Source of the DNA: Lautropia sp.
GTDB taxonomy: Bacteria > Pseudomonadota > Gammaproteobacteria > Burkholderiales > Burkholderiaceae_E
Direction: 5' to 3'
NCBI GenBank assembly: GCA_013813615.1
Contig: JACCRJ010000353.1
Coordinates: forward strand, 1 to 20,419
DNA length: 20,419 nt
The notes under the pieces: generated by a model
Databases searched by the model: none
Told to the model about the DNA's origin: nothing
Seen by the model: only the letters and a program-made list of their open reading frames with translations
Part shown: positions 12,033-19,172 of the stretch, in pieces
How the letters are laid out: each line of letters opens with the position of its first letter
Numbering within the stretch: the stretch's first letter is position 1
Position numbers and translations under genes: made by a program

Positions 12033-13285
12033 CCACGCATGAACAGGACGATATGCCCGGCTTGCCGGCCCGCCGCCGCCGCGGACTTCTGACCGGTGGG
12101 GCTGCACTGGCAGCAGCCGGCTGGACCAGCGGACTGGGAGGCGGCTGGTGGCTTCGCCCTGCCTGGGGCCAAAGCAAGGACGCGATCCGGATGGGCATTG
12201 CGACCGACATTACCGGACCTATCGCGCCTTCGGGCAACTCCAACTGGCAGGTGGCCCAATTCGCGGCGGAGCAGATCAATCAGGCGGGCGGAATCGCCGG
12301 CAGGCCGGTGGAACTTTTCCTGGAGGACACTGCCTCGGACCCGAAGATCGCCGTCGGCAACGTCCGAAAGCTGATCCAGCAGCACAAGGTCAACGTCGTG
12401 CTGGGCGGCATCACCAGCGCGATGCGCCAGGCCATCAAGGACCCGATCGTGAACCGCGGCCGGACGCTCTATATCTACCCGCAGCTCTATGAGGGCCAGG
12501 AATGCACGAAGCACCTCTACAACGTCGGACCGACGCCGGCTCAGCAATGCGACGAGCTGATTCCGTACCTTGTGAAGAAGCTGGGCAAGAAGCGCTTCGC
12601 AATGCCGTCGGCCAACTACGTATGGCCGCAGCTGCTGAACAAGTATGCACGCAAGGTGATCGAGGCCAACGGCGCCGAAGTTGTCTTTGAGGAGTACTAC
12701 CCGCTGGATCAGCCGGAGTATTCCGCCACCATCTCGAAGATCCGCGACGGCAAGGTGGACTGCGTATTCAGCACCGTGATTCCACCCGGCGTGCAGCCGT
12801 TCATGAAGCAACTCTACGAGTCCGGCTTCCAGCGCAACGGCGGCGCCTTCGCCTGCCTCTACTACGACGAAAACGCGCTGAACTTCAATCCGCCGCACGA
12901 GCTGGACGGCCTGCTCAGCTGCCTGGACTTTTTCCACACGGTTCAAGACCCCCACAGCCAGGAACTGCTGGCCGGCTACAACAAGAAGTTCCCCGACTCC
13001 AAGTACCTTTTCACCGCCGGCAGCGCCTCCACCGGCATGTACCGGGGCATCCGCTTCTATGAAGCGGCGGTCAAGGCGACCAACGGCGACCTCGACCGGG
13101 AAGCAGTCTCCGCCGCGCTCGACAAGGCAACGCTCGCCCGGGGTCCGGGCGGCGGTGCGGAAATGGTCCCGGGCAAGATGCACTGCAAGATGAACATGTA
13201 CATCGGCCAGTGCAAGCCGACCGCCGGGAAGCTTCGCTATGAGATCGTTGGCACCTACCCGATGGTGGATCCCAAGGAATGCTGA
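12029..13285 (+). CDS. Tat-exported substrate-binding protein of the amide-type ABC transporter
   Basis: 418 residues from ATG 12029, overlapping the permease stop (ATGA). The N-terminus carries four arginines (RRRR, 15-18) followed by GLLTGGAALAAAGW, a twin-arginine signal, with likely cleavage after AWG near residue 47. The mature protein is the type I binding fold: IRMGIATDITGPIAPSGNSNWQ, GGIAGRPVELFLEDTASDP, GGITSAMRQAI, LYIYPQLYEG, SANYVWPQ and YSATISKIRDGKVDCVFSTV. The pattern IYPQLYEG...NYVWP and the late H.....YIGQ are like AmiC/UrtA proteins. It delivers substrate to the adjacent permeases in the periplasm. Several cysteines in the mature part could form disulfides. The gene lies between the two permease genes, an unusual order. 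Confidence 0.9.
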   Translation: MTTHEQDDMPGLPARRRRGLLTGGAALAAAGWTSGLGGGWWLRPAWGQSKDAIRMGIATDITGPIAPSGNSNWQVAQFAAEQINQAGGIAGRPVELFLEDTASDPKIAVGNVRKLIQQHKVNVVLGGITSAMRQAIKDPIVNRGRTLYIYPQLYEGQECTKHLYNVGPTPAQQCDELIPYLVKKLGKKRFAMPSANYVWPQLLNKYARKVIEANGAEVVFEEYYPLDQPEYSATISKIRDGKVDCVFSTVIPPGVQPFMKQLYESGFQRNGGAFACLYYDENALNFNPPHELDGLLSCLDFFHTVQDPHSQELLAGYNKKFPDSKYLFTAGSASTGMYRGIRFYEAAVKATNGDLDREAVSAALDKATLARGPGGGAEMVPGKMHCKMNMYIGQCKPTAGKLRYEIVGTYPMVDPKEC

Positions 13286-14307
13286 TCGGCTCCCGGTGGC
13301 TTGCCGGCGGCAGTCGGGTGCTGCCCGCCATCGAGGTTGCGGTCCTCGCCTCGGCGGTGGCGGCGCCGCTGCTGCTGCAGAGCAGGCCGGAGCTGGTGAC
13401 GCTGGCGACCAACGTCCTGATTCTGTCGCTTCTCGCGATCAGCTTCGATCTGTGCTGGGGCTACTCGGGCATCATGAGTTTCGGACAGGCCCTGTTCTTC
13501 GGCGTCGCCGGCTACGGGGTCGCCCTTATCGGCAGGGATCTCGAGTTCAGCCATGCCTGGGGAACCTTGCCGCTGGCGATGCTGATCGGACTGCTGCTGT
13601 CGTTTGTCTTCGCGGCATTCCTGCTGCTCGGCCGCCGCACACCGACGGTCATCTTCGTCGCCCTGGGCACGCTGACCGGCTCCTATGCCGCCGAGCGGCT
13701 GGTCTCGGGCTGGCAGTACGTCGGCGCCGGCAACGGCCTGTCCGCCGTCAAGTTGCTGCAGGTCGGCAGCCATGAGCTCGTCGAGGGGACCGCCTTCTAC
13801 TTCCTGGCACTCGCGCTGCTGCTTGCCTGCTATCTGACTGCCCGCTACGTGATGCGTTCGCAGTTCGGCCTGGTGCTTGCAGGCATGCGGCAGAACGAGG
13901 AGCGGCTCGCCTTCTTCGGCTATCGGGTCCAGTTGTTCAAGGCGCTGATATTTTCCTTCGCCGGCCTGCTTGCCGGACTCTCGGGCGCGCTGTCCGCCTA
14001 CCACCAGGGCTTCATCGGGCCCGGCAGTATGGGCCCGGGTCTTTCGACGGCCGCCGTGCTTTACTGCCTGTTCGGCGGCAGCGGAACCTTGATCGGGCCC
14101 GTGCTCGGCACTTTCCTCATCGAAGTGATCAGCTATCAGCTGGCGGACCAGCAGCAGATCAAGCAGTACTGGCCGGTGATACTCGGCCTCGTCCTGCTGG
14201 TGGTCATTGTCTTCAAACCGAGCGGCATCCTGGGATTCTTCGTGTCCGAGCGCGAGCGGATCGGATCCTATGGCGGAGCCGGCCGCAAGCGCAGAGGCGG
14301 TCGCTGA
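13279..14307 (+). CDS. HAAT-family ABC transporter permease, LivM/UrtC type
   Basis: 342 residues, about ten hydrophobic segments. The diagnostic LAISFDLCWGYSGIMSFGQALFFGVAGYG matches the LivM/UrtC core, and VIFVALGTLTGSYAAERLV and MRQNEERLAFFGYRVQLFKALIFSFAGLLAGLSGAL form the coupling region. It ends with LVLLVVIVFKPSGILGFF. It pairs with the LivH-type permease. The start overlaps the end of the binding-protein gene by 7 bases, which places it in the same transcript. An upstream GGTGG about 10 bases from the ATG may be the ribosome site. Confidence 0.92.
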   Translation: MLIGSRWLAGGSRVLPAIEVAVLASAVAAPLLLQSRPELVTLATNVLILSLLAISFDLCWGYSGIMSFGQALFFGVAGYGVALIGRDLEFSHAWGTLPLAMLIGLLLSFVFAAFLLLGRRTPTVIFVALGTLTGSYAAERLVSGWQYVGAGNGLSAVKLLQVGSHELVEGTAFYFLALALLLACYLTARYVMRSQFGLVLAGMRQNEERLAFFGYRVQLFKALIFSFAGLLAGLSGALSAYHQGFIGPGSMGPGLSTAAVLYCLFGGSGTLIGPVLGTFLIEVISYQLADQQQIKQYWPVILGLVLLVVIVFKPSGILGFFVSERERIGSYGGAGRKRRGGR

Positions 14308-14312
14308 ACCCG

Positions 14313-15050
14313 ATGGCAACGCTGCTTCAGGTCCGGGAGTTACGCAAGACCTTCGGCTCGCTGCAGGCGCTCGACGGCGTGGACCTCGACGTGCGGGCCG
14401 GCAGCTTCCACGGCCTGATCGGACCGAATGGTTCCGGCAAGAGCACACTGTTGAAGGCCATCGCCGGCGCACACCTGCCGACCTCGGGGACGGTGTCGTT
14501 CGACGGACGGGACATCACCCGGATGACACCCTACGATCGCGCCCGGATCGGGATGAGCCTGAAGTTCCAGATCACCGCAGTGCTGCGGGAGCTATCCGTC
14601 TACGACAACGTGCTGCTTGCGCTCCAGGCGAACCAGGGAATCTGGTCGCTGGTGCGCTCGCTTGGCCGCCGGGCGCTGCAGGACGAGGTGATGGGGGCGC
14701 TCGAGCGCTTTCGACTCGCCGATCGCGCCGATGAGCTGGCCGGCTCGCTCAGCCACGGCGAGCAGCAATGGCTCGAGATCTCGATGGCCCTCGCGCCGCG
14801 GCCAAAGCTGCTTCTGCTCGACGAGCCGACCGGTGGCATGAGTCCTGAAGAGCGGCGGGTCACCGGCGAACTGCTGCAGCCGATCCGCTGCGACTGTACG
14901 CTGGTCATCGTCGAACACGACCTCGACTTCATCCGCGACTTCTGCGACGTCCTGACGGTGCTGGACCAGGGTCGCATACTTGACACCGGCACGGTCGACC
15001 AGATCCAGCGCTCGCCCCGCGTCCAGCAGGTCTATACGACCCGGGCCTGA
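14313..15050 (+). CDS. ABC transporter ATPase, LivG/UrtD type
   Basis: 245 residues. Walker A is GPNGSGKST with Lys43, the ABC signature is LSHGE (145-149), Walker B is LLLLDEP with Asp169 and Glu170, and the switch His is 201 in VIVEHDL. The signature LSHGEQQWLEI and the Q-loop region GMSLKFQ are typical of UrtD-like ATPases of urea/amide HAAT systems. It drives transport with the LivF-type partner on the cytoplasmic face. It starts 5 bases after the LivM-type stop codon and ends 3 bases before the next ATG. Confidence 0.92.
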   Translation: MATLLQVRELRKTFGSLQALDGVDLDVRAGSFHGLIGPNGSGKSTLLKAIAGAHLPTSGTVSFDGRDITRMTPYDRARIGMSLKFQITAVLRELSVYDNVLLALQANQGIWSLVRSLGRRALQDEVMGALERFRLADRADELAGSLSHGEQQWLEISMALAPRPKLLLLDEPTGGMSPEERRVTGELLQPIRCDCTLVIVEHDLDFIRDFCDVLTVLDQGRILDTGTVDQIQRSPRVQQVYTTRA

Positions 15051-15053
15051 CCC

Positions 15054-15758
15054 ATGATCATCGCCAGTCCGCTCCTGAAGACCGACGCGCTGTGCGCCGG
15101 CTACGGCCGCAGCCAGGTCTTGTCCGGCGTCTGCCTGCAGGCGCCGCGAGCCGGGGCCATCGCCATACTCGGCCGCAACGGCGCCGGCAAGACCACACTG
15201 CTCAAGACGATTGCCGGCGAGCTCGTGCCGATGTCGGGCGAAATCCTCTTCGACGAACGCAGGATGAACGAGCAGCCGGCGGAAGTTCGCGCCCGCAGCG
15301 GGATCGGCTATGTGCCGCAGGAGGATGCTGTTTTTGCGGGGCTTTCGGTGCGGGAAAACCTGCAACTCGGGGCGACCCGCCAGACAGACAAGTCCGGCAT
15401 CGACGAGATCCTGGTGGTCTTCCCGAAACTCGGAGCCCGGCTTGGCCAGGTCGCGGGCACGCTCTCCGGTGGCGAGCGCAAGATGCTCGCCATCGGCAGG
15501 GCACTGCTCGGTCGGCCCCGGCTGCTGATGCTCGACGAGCCCACGGAAGGCGTCTGGATCGGCGTGATCGAAGAGATCGCGGAGCAGCTGGAGAAACTGG
15601 CAGCCACCATGAGCGTGATCCTGGTCGAGCAGCACCTGGCGCTGGCCTTGCGGGTAGCCAGTCACGCCTACGTCATGGACCGCGGACGGATCGCGCTGCA
15701 CGGTCCGGCGCAGCAGGTCCGCGACGATCCAGCGCTGCTGCGCTACCTCTCGCCCTGA
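15054..15758 (+). CDS. ABC transporter ATPase, LivF/UrtE type; end of the amide operon
   Basis: 234 residues. Walker A is GRNGAGKTT with Lys46, the Q-loop is GIGYVPQEDAVF, the signature is LSGGERKMLAIG, Walker B is LLMLDEP with Asp161 and Glu162, and the switch His is 194. The LSGGERKMLAIGRALL/DEPTEGV context is the LivF/UrtE type. After EPTEGV the usual QPS/APL is WIG, a small departure with no obvious effect on catalysis. The start is immediately after the LivG-type gene. The last gene of the operon, it converges on the second transporter's LivF; the 40-base gap holds no clear terminator. Confidence 0.92.
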   Translation: MIIASPLLKTDALCAGYGRSQVLSGVCLQAPRAGAIAILGRNGAGKTTLLKTIAGELVPMSGEILFDERRMNEQPAEVRARSGIGYVPQEDAVFAGLSVRENLQLGATRQTDKSGIDEILVVFPKLGARLGQVAGTLSGGERKMLAIGRALLGRPRLLMLDEPTEGVWIGVIEEIAEQLEKLAATMSVILVEQHLALALRVASHAYVMDRGRIALHGPAQQVRDDPALLRYLSP

Positions 15759-15798
15759 GTCGACGTCCCTATCCCACGACGCCGGCCCAGGCCAGCCG

Positions 15799-16512
15799 TC
15801 AGATCAGCAGGCTGCGGCGCACGACCTCCGAATCGGAGATCTCGCCGGCGCCGATGTGCCGGACCACCCGGCCCTTCTCGATGACATACGCCCGTTCGCC
15901 CAGGGCCATGATCGTGTCCAGGTTCTGCTCGACGAACAGGACGGTGCTGCCCAGCTCGTCGCGAATCGCCCTGAGGGTCTCGCAGATCATCTGGACGATC
16001 GACGGCTGGACGCCCTCCGACGGCTCGTCCAGCAGGATCAGCGACGGATTGCCGATGAGAGCCCGGCCGATGGCAAGCTGCTGCTGCTCGCCGCCGCTCA
16101 TGGTGCCCGCGGCCTGTCGCCGGCGTTCCTGAAGCCGCGGGAAATAGCGATAGACCAGATCGGCGTGTTTGCGCCCCTGCGGACCCCCGATCAGCCTGCC
16201 GACATAGAGGTTCTCCTCCACCGTCAACCGGGGAAAGACTTCGCGGCCCTGCGGGACATAGCCGATGCCGAGCCGGGCGCGCGCATCCGGCGCCAGGCGG
16301 GTGATGTCCCGCCCCTTGAACTGCACGCTGCCGGCGCTTGCCGGCAGCTGGCCCATCAGGCACCGCAGGATCGTCGTCTTGCCGACGCCGTTGCGACCGA
16401 TCAGGCTGACGATCTCGCCGCTGCGGATGTCGAGCTCGATGCCCTGCAGGATCGGCGTCTGGCCGTAACCGGCACGCAGCCCGGTTATCTTCAGCACCGG
16501 TTCAGTGGACAT
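15799..16512 (-). CDS. ABC transporter ATPase, LivF/UrtE type (second transporter)
   Basis: 237 residues from ATG 16512. Walker A is GRNGVGKTT with Lys45, the Q-loop is GIGYVPQGREVFPRLTVEENL, the signature is MSGGEQQQLAIGRALI, Walker B is LILLDEP with Asp162 and Glu163, followed by SEGVQPSIVQMI. The EGVQPSI string and MSGGEQQQLAIG match UrtE of urea transporters closely. The start is placed where the conserved domain begins (VLKITGLRAGYG). It overlaps the LivG-type gene by 11 bases. An extension to 16581 would run deep into the other gene and is rejected. Last gene of the minus-strand operon. Confidence 0.93.
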   Translation of the reverse strand: MSTEPVLKITGLRAGYGQTPILQGIELDIRSGEIVSLIGRNGVGKTTILRCLMGQLPASAGSVQFKGRDITRLAPDARARLGIGYVPQGREVFPRLTVEENLYVGRLIGGPQGRKHADLVYRYFPRLQERRRQAAGTMSGGEQQQLAIGRALIGNPSLILLDEPSEGVQPSIVQMICETLRAIRDELGSTVLFVEQNLDTIMALGERAYVIEKGRVVRHIGAGEISDSEVVRRSLLI

Positions 16513-17224
16513 GCCTCTTGCCCAGGTAGATTTCGGCAACCCGCGGGTCGTCGACGATCGCGTCGATCGAGTCTTGCGCAAACACCCGCCCGAAATGCAG
16601 GACGGTCACACGCTGCGCAATCTGCCGGATGAACGTCATGTCGTGCTCCACGACCAGCACCGTCATGCCTTCACGGTTCAGGCGCTGGATCAGTTCGCCG
16701 GTGCGAAAGGTCTCTTCCGGCGACATTCCCGCGGTCGGCTCGTCCAGCAGCAACAGCCGGGGCTGCAGCGCCAGCGCCATCCCGATCTCCAGCCACTGCT
16801 GCTGGCCGTGCGAAAGCCGGCCCGCCGCCTGGTCTTTCTGCGCCTGCAGTTCCAGCAACACCAGCAGGCGCTGCGCCTCGCCGTCGATCTCCTGCCTGGG
16901 AAGACGCTGCTGCAGCGCGATCACCAGGTTCTGCAGGACCGGCAGCTCCCGGAACACGCTCGGTACCTGCATCTTGATGCTCATGCCGCGACGTACCCGC
17001 TCGAAGGGCTTGCGCCCGGTGACGTCCTCGCCAAGGAACAGCACCTTTCCGGCGGATGGCTCGTAGGTCCCCACCATCACCTTGAAGAGCGTGCTCTTGC
17101 CCGCGCCGTTCGGACCGATCAGGCAGTGGATCTCGCCGGTGTCGATGACCAGGTCGACGTCGTCCAGCACGTTCAGCCCGCCGAAGTGCTTGTGCAGTCC
17201 GCGGACCTCGAGGATCGCGTTCAA
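16502..17224 (-). CDS. ABC transporter ATPase, LivG/UrtD type, with a TTG start (second transporter)
   Basis: 240 residues. Walker A is GPNGAGKST with Lys44, the signature is LSHGQ (138-142), Walker B is LLLLDEP with Asp162 and Glu163, and the switch His is 195 in VVEHDM. LSHGQQQWLEIGMAL and SIKMQVPSVF are UrtD-like. No ATG or GTG lies near the conserved N-terminus (AILEVRGLHKHFGG). TTG at 17224-17222 overlaps the LivM-type stop as TTGA and is the best start. The frame stays open far upstream through the LivM gene, but that part is antiparallel in character to any ATPase and is out of frame with LivM, so it is not coding. TTG initiation with coupling may lower output of this subunit. Confidence 0.9.
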   Translation of the reverse strand: MNAILEVRGLHKHFGGLNVLDDVDLVIDTGEIHCLIGPNGAGKSTLFKVMVGTYEPSAGKVLFLGEDVTGRKPFERVRRGMSIKMQVPSVFRELPVLQNLVIALQQRLPRQEIDGEAQRLLVLLELQAQKDQAAGRLSHGQQQWLEIGMALALQPRLLLLDEPTAGMSPEETFRTGELIQRLNREGMTVLVVEHDMTFIRQIAQRVTVLHFGRVFAQDSIDAIVDDPRVAEIYLGKRHVH

Positions 17225-18282
17225 GACGGCTGTCGCGGGTTGGTCGGGCGTGCGGCCTGCATCCGCCGAAGCCACAACGACAGTCCGGCAACGAACCCGG
17301 CAGGCACGAACAGCACCGTGACCAGCAGCAGTGCTCCCATCAGAATCAGCGCGTACTGCTGGCTGTACACCGTCAGCGCCTGGAAGGACAGCAGCAAAAC
17401 GAACGTCCCGAGCAGCGTCGAGGTCAGGTCGGCACGACCGCTGAACGCTACCCAGATGATCGGCATCGCAGCCGAGGGCAATCCCATGATGGCGGGCGTG
17501 ATGAACTGGCCCCAGGCGGTATAGAGCCCGCCGCTGAGCGCGGCCAGCCCGCTGCCGAGGACGAAGACCGCGAGCTGATACTTGCGCACGTCGTAGCCCA
17601 GCAGTTCCGCGCGCAGCGGATCCTCCCGGATGGCAACCAGCACGTTGCCGAAGCGCCCGTTCACCAGCCAGCGCAGGCCGAGGTAGGTTGCCAGCAGCAG
17701 CGCCAGGACTGCGTAGTAGAGCACGGTCCCCTCCAGCGGAACCGGGCCCCCGAACCACGGTACCTCCAGCGTGGGCATCCCGCCCATGCCGTTGAAGCCG
17801 TTGAACCGGGCGCGGCCGATCGCCCACTCCGGCCCCGCGGTCTGGCCCATGAAGGCCGCAAGCGCCAGCGTCGTCGCGAACGTGACGATGCCGAAGTACA
17901 CACCGCCGACCCGGCCGTAGATCATGAAGTAGCCCAGCACTGCCGCGAAGGCGGCAGCGATTGCGATCGAAGCGGCAAGCGAGACCAGCGTCATTGCGCC
18001 GACGGCGGCGAGATTGATCGAAATGACGCCGTAGCCGTAGCCCGAGATGCCGAAGAAGGCCATCTGCCCGAACGACAGCATGCCGGTATATCCCCACATC
18101 AGCGAAAGCCCCAGGGCCGCGAAGATCCAGATCAGGAAGTAGGCGCTATTGCCGACGTCGTAGGGGTCGAAGCCGAAGGGATAGGCGATGGCCAGCAGCA
18201 GAACCACCCCGAAACCCATCCAGAAAACGCGGCCGTTGCCGATCGTCTGCGGGCCGTTGAAGCCGCGAAGTCTTTGCATCAT
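17221..18282 (-). CDS. HAAT-family ABC transporter permease, LivM/UrtC type (second transporter)
   Basis: 353 residues with about ten hydrophobic segments. The core FAALGLSLMWGYTGMLSFGQMAFFGISGYGYGV is diagnostic. GRVGGVYFGIVTFATTLALAAF and VAIREDPLRAELLGYDVRKYQLAVFVLGSGLAALSGGLY give the coupling region. It ends VLFVPAGFVAGLSLWLRR and a basic tail. It forms the channel with the LivH-type protein. It starts 10 bases after the LivH-type stop, with GAGG-like purines before it. A second ATG at codon 2 could equally be used. Confidence 0.93.
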   Translation of the reverse strand: MMQRLRGFNGPQTIGNGRVFWMGFGVVLLLAIAYPFGFDPYDVGNSAYFLIWIFAALGLSLMWGYTGMLSFGQMAFFGISGYGYGVISINLAAVGAMTLVSLAASIAIAAAFAAVLGYFMIYGRVGGVYFGIVTFATTLALAAFMGQTAGPEWAIGRARFNGFNGMGGMPTLEVPWFGGPVPLEGTVLYYAVLALLLATYLGLRWLVNGRFGNVLVAIREDPLRAELLGYDVRKYQLAVFVLGSGLAALSGGLYTAWGQFITPAIMGLPSAAMPIIWVAFSGRADLTSTLLGTFVLLLSFQALTVYSQQYALILMGALLLVTVLFVPAGFVAGLSLWLRRMQAARPTNPRQPS

Positions 18283-18292
18283 GGTCGAATCC

Positions 18293-19162
18293 TCAACGGG
18301 CGCGCCGCGCGACCCAGCCCGACACTCCCTCGGGCAGCACGCGGATGACGAGGATCACCGCGATCAGCATCCCGATCTGGCCGACGATCTGGCCCTGCCA
18401 CGCGTTGAGCCCGCTGCGGATGACGCTCAGGACGACGGCAGCCGGTACGGTGCCGAGCAGGACGTTCGAGCCGCCCACCACCACCGTCACGAACGCCTCG
18501 ACGATGAAAGTGACGCCCATGGTCGGAATCAGCGTCATGGTGGGTGCGTAGAGGGCGCCGCAGAGGCCGGCCAGCGCAGCGCCGATGCCGAAGCTCGCCG
18601 CATAGATGCGCGGCGTGCGCACCCCCAGCGCGCGCGCCATCCGGGCGTTCTGCATCGTTGCCCGGGCCAGCACGCCGAAACTGGTGCGCATGAACAGGAC
18701 GTAGATCGCGATCATCACCACCACTGCAGCGACGAACAGCACCACCCGGTAGGTCGAGAAGGTGTACGGGCTGACCTCGAAGCTTCCCGCGGGCGTACCG
18801 ATGCCGGGCCAGCTCGAGCCCAGCGTCACCAGCATCCCCTGGGTCACGATCAGGCTTATTCCCCAGGTGGCCAGGATGGAGTCGAGCGGCCGGTCGTAGA
18901 GCCGGTGGATGATCGTGCGTTCCAGCACCACGCCGATCAGCCCCGCGCTCAGGGCGCCGCAGGCCTGCGCGACCGGCAGCGGCAGGCCCTGCTGCACACC
19001 GATGACGGTGACATAGATGCCGCAGGTGATGAATTCTCCATGGGCCATGTTGATGATGCCCATCATGCCGAAGATGATCGCCAGGCCGGCAGACGCGAGG
19101 ATCAGGAAGGCAAAGACGTCGGCAAACTGGAAGGCGATCGAGAAGACCTCGGCGAACATCAC
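18293..19162 (-). CDS. HAAT-family ABC transporter permease, LivH/UrtB type (second transporter)
   Basis: 289 residues, about eight hydrophobic spans. Hallmarks are GLAIIFGMMGIINMAHGEFITCGIY, ILATWGISLIVTQGMLVTLG, the coupling segment FMRTSFGVLARATMQNARMARALGVRTPRIYAASFGIGAALAGLCGAL, and VVVGGSNVLLGTVPAAV. The combination of NMAHGEFI and ATWGISLI is like UrtB. It starts 10 bases after the binding-protein stop, so it is the second gene of the operon. The substrate is probably urea or a short amide, by family resemblance only. Confidence 0.93.
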   Translation of the reverse strand: MMFAEVFSIAFQFADVFAFLILASAGLAIIFGMMGIINMAHGEFITCGIYVTVIGVQQGLPLPVAQACGALSAGLIGVVLERTIIHRLYDRPLDSILATWGISLIVTQGMLVTLGSSWPGIGTPAGSFEVSPYTFSTYRVVLFVAAVVVMIAIYVLFMRTSFGVLARATMQNARMARALGVRTPRIYAASFGIGAALAGLCGALYAPTMTLIPTMGVTFIVEAFVTVVVGGSNVLLGTVPAAVVLSVIRSGLNAWQGQIVGQIGMLIAVILVIRVLPEGVSGWVARRAR

Positions 19163-19172
19163 CTGCTCCGGG

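Noticed and set aside
11795..13183. 462-residue minus-strand open frame opposite the Tat-exported binding protein
   Set aside because: No conserved motif; GC-rich shadow of a well-supported gene with a strong ribosome site.
13255..14472. 405-residue minus-strand open frame opposite the LivM-type permease
   Set aside because: Gln/Glu/His-rich antisense product typical of the reverse strand of hydrophobic membrane genes.
15759..15798. Terminator between the two convergent LivF-type genes
   Set aside because: The gap holds GGCC-type short repeats but no stable stem with a T-run, so nothing can be called.
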